A stretch of DNA of 20,920 bases from a virus, in the IMG/VR virus record IMGVR_UViG_3300018476_000046, positions 1-20,920 of that record, one strand, 5' to 3'. The notes beneath the pieces are model-generated. The model was not told the origin of the DNA, did not search any database, and saw only the letters and a program-made list of their open reading frames with translations. Below, in pieces: positions 20,410 to 20,920 of the stretch. The translations under genes and the position numbers were made by a program. Each line of letters opens with the position of its first letter. Position 1 is the stretch's first letter.

Positions 20410-20748
20410 GTGACTGAGACTCGCATTGCCAAGGTGAAGGGCCTCGACATCGTCGTGAAGCAGCTCACCGAGGGCCAGATCGGCGTCATGGCCCGTGAGT
20501 ACGCACGCCTCAGGCGCTCCACCGGGACCGGTCAGGACAAGATGGTGTCCGCCGGACGGATCATGGATGTGCTGGAGTCTGCGATCGTGTCCCAGGAGGA
20601 CAAGGACCGTCTGTACGACCTGACCATCGCCGGTGAGCTGGACCTGTCCGACATGCAGTCCATTGCGGTGGCCTTCGACCAGCAGGAGGCACCTGCCCCC
20701 GCTGCCGTGAAGCCGGCGGTACGTCGTGGCCGTCCGAAGCGTACCTGA
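20410..20748 (+). CDS. Tail assembly chaperone (first ORF)
   Basis: GGGAGAG precedes GTG 20410. The 112-residue protein begins VTETRIAKVKGLDIVVKQLTEGQ and contains MAREYARLRR, GRIMDVLESAIVSQEDKDRL and DLSDMQSIAVAF, ending in a basic Pro/Ala-rich tail (VRRGRPKRT). The gene follows the gp10-like protein and has a second ORF overlapping its end in the +1 frame, as expected for the two-part tail assembly chaperones (like lambda G/GT) that hold the tape measure protein during tail assembly. Confidence 0.75.
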   Translation: MTETRIAKVKGLDIVVKQLTEGQIGVMAREYARLRRSTGTGQDKMVSAGRIMDVLESAIVSQEDKDRLYDLTIAGELDLSDMQSIAVAFDQQEAPAPAAVKPAVRRGRPKRT

Positions 20749-20920
20749 CACCCAGGCACAGCAGCAGCCTGCCACGATCCCGCAGCTGACCACCAGTCCC
20801 CTGTGGTCGGTGCGTCCCGCCAGCGTTGTTGTCGAGGCAGGAGGCTGGGAGTTCGAGGTGTCCCACCGGACTGCGGCCGACTGGCTTGAGGTCCTGATGG
20901 CCGGGGAGTTCGAGGCCGAC
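20726..20920 (+). CDS. Second tail assembly chaperone ORF, partial at window end
   Basis: The +1 frame relative to the first chaperone is open from 20711 to the end of the window with no stop. A GTG at 20726 is a possible start, but no strong ribosome binding site precedes it. The translation includes VRPASVVVEAGGWEFEVSHR and TAADWLEVLMAG. The A-A-x-W-L motif is common in the second chaperone component. It may be made by programmed frameshifting from the first ORF between 20711 and 20748, or by re-initiation. No classical slippery heptamer was seen. The C-terminal end lies outside the window. Confidence 0.6.
   Translation, partial: MAVRSVPDTQAQQQPATIPQLTTSPLWSVRPASVVVEAGGWEFEVSHRTAADWLEVLMAGEFEAD

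Noticed and set aside
20743-20749. ACC-TGA-C at the end of the first chaperone ORF as a prfB-like +1 frameshift site
   Set aside because: The stop context resembles prfB, but a Thr tRNA on ACC could not re-pair well on the +1 codon CCT.
1-20920. CRISPR array, insertion sequence, integrase or attachment site
   Set aside because: No spaced repeat array, transposase, recombinase or tRNA-associated direct repeat was seen in the window.

Overview
The window is a stretch of a tailed double-stranded DNA bacteriophage genome. It is visibly GC-rich, uses many GTG starts and has tightly packed genes with 4-base stop/start overlaps. The gene families (a DUF6221-like protein, a Terminase_6-type large terminase, a long multi-domain capsid maturation protease, cysteine-rich connectors) are those I associate with siphoviruses of Actinobacteria, most likely Streptomyces. 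The host is an inference from family resemblance; nothing in the window proves it.

Left arm (1-4229), accessory region. A G-rich 19-bp tandem repeat precedes a secreted small protein (165-596), a tiny zinc-ribbon-like ORF (606-758) and a small protein resembling the Acb2/Tad1 cyclic-nucleotide sponge family (736-966). A tRNA-like gene with a non-standard anticodon loop follows (1011-1084). A four-gene minus-strand operon (2212 back to 1085) lies next, with three overlapping small plus-strand genes (2231-2792) and an initiator-type tRNA-fMet (2801-2874). A second minus-strand cassette (3944 back to 2932) encodes a lipoprotein, a cytosine-methyltransferase-like protein and a one-helix membrane protein. 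It is bracketed by two hairpins that share the same stem. A non-coding spacer of about 285 bp rich in inverted repeats separates it from the structural operon.

Right arm (4230-20920), packaging and virion assembly, all on the plus strand: large terminase, DUF1360-like membrane protein, portal interrupted by a 350-residue intein, Mu F-like minor head protein, capsid maturation protease, a small unknown, an M15-peptidase-like protein, an ADP-ribosyltransferase with a C-terminal winged-helix-like domain, a small Cys-rich protein, and the major capsid protein with its own promoter and a strong terminator. Then come a further structural protein, a small unknown, the probable major tail protein (with terminator), two Cys-rich head-tail connector candidates, an HK97-gp10-like tail completion protein, and the tail assembly chaperone. 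A second, +1-frame chaperone ORF is cut by the window end.

The order follows standard siphovirus logic: package, portal, head morphogenesis, capsid, connectors, tail tube, chaperones. Terminators placed directly after the major capsid and major tail genes would let these abundant proteins be made in excess. The most unusual items are the portal intein with a damaged homing-endonuclease motif, the ADP-ribosyltransferase/winged-helix protein, the Acb2/Tad1-like protein, the two tRNAs and the hairpin-rich spacer. No small terminase, integrase, lysin cassette or CRISPR array was recognised.
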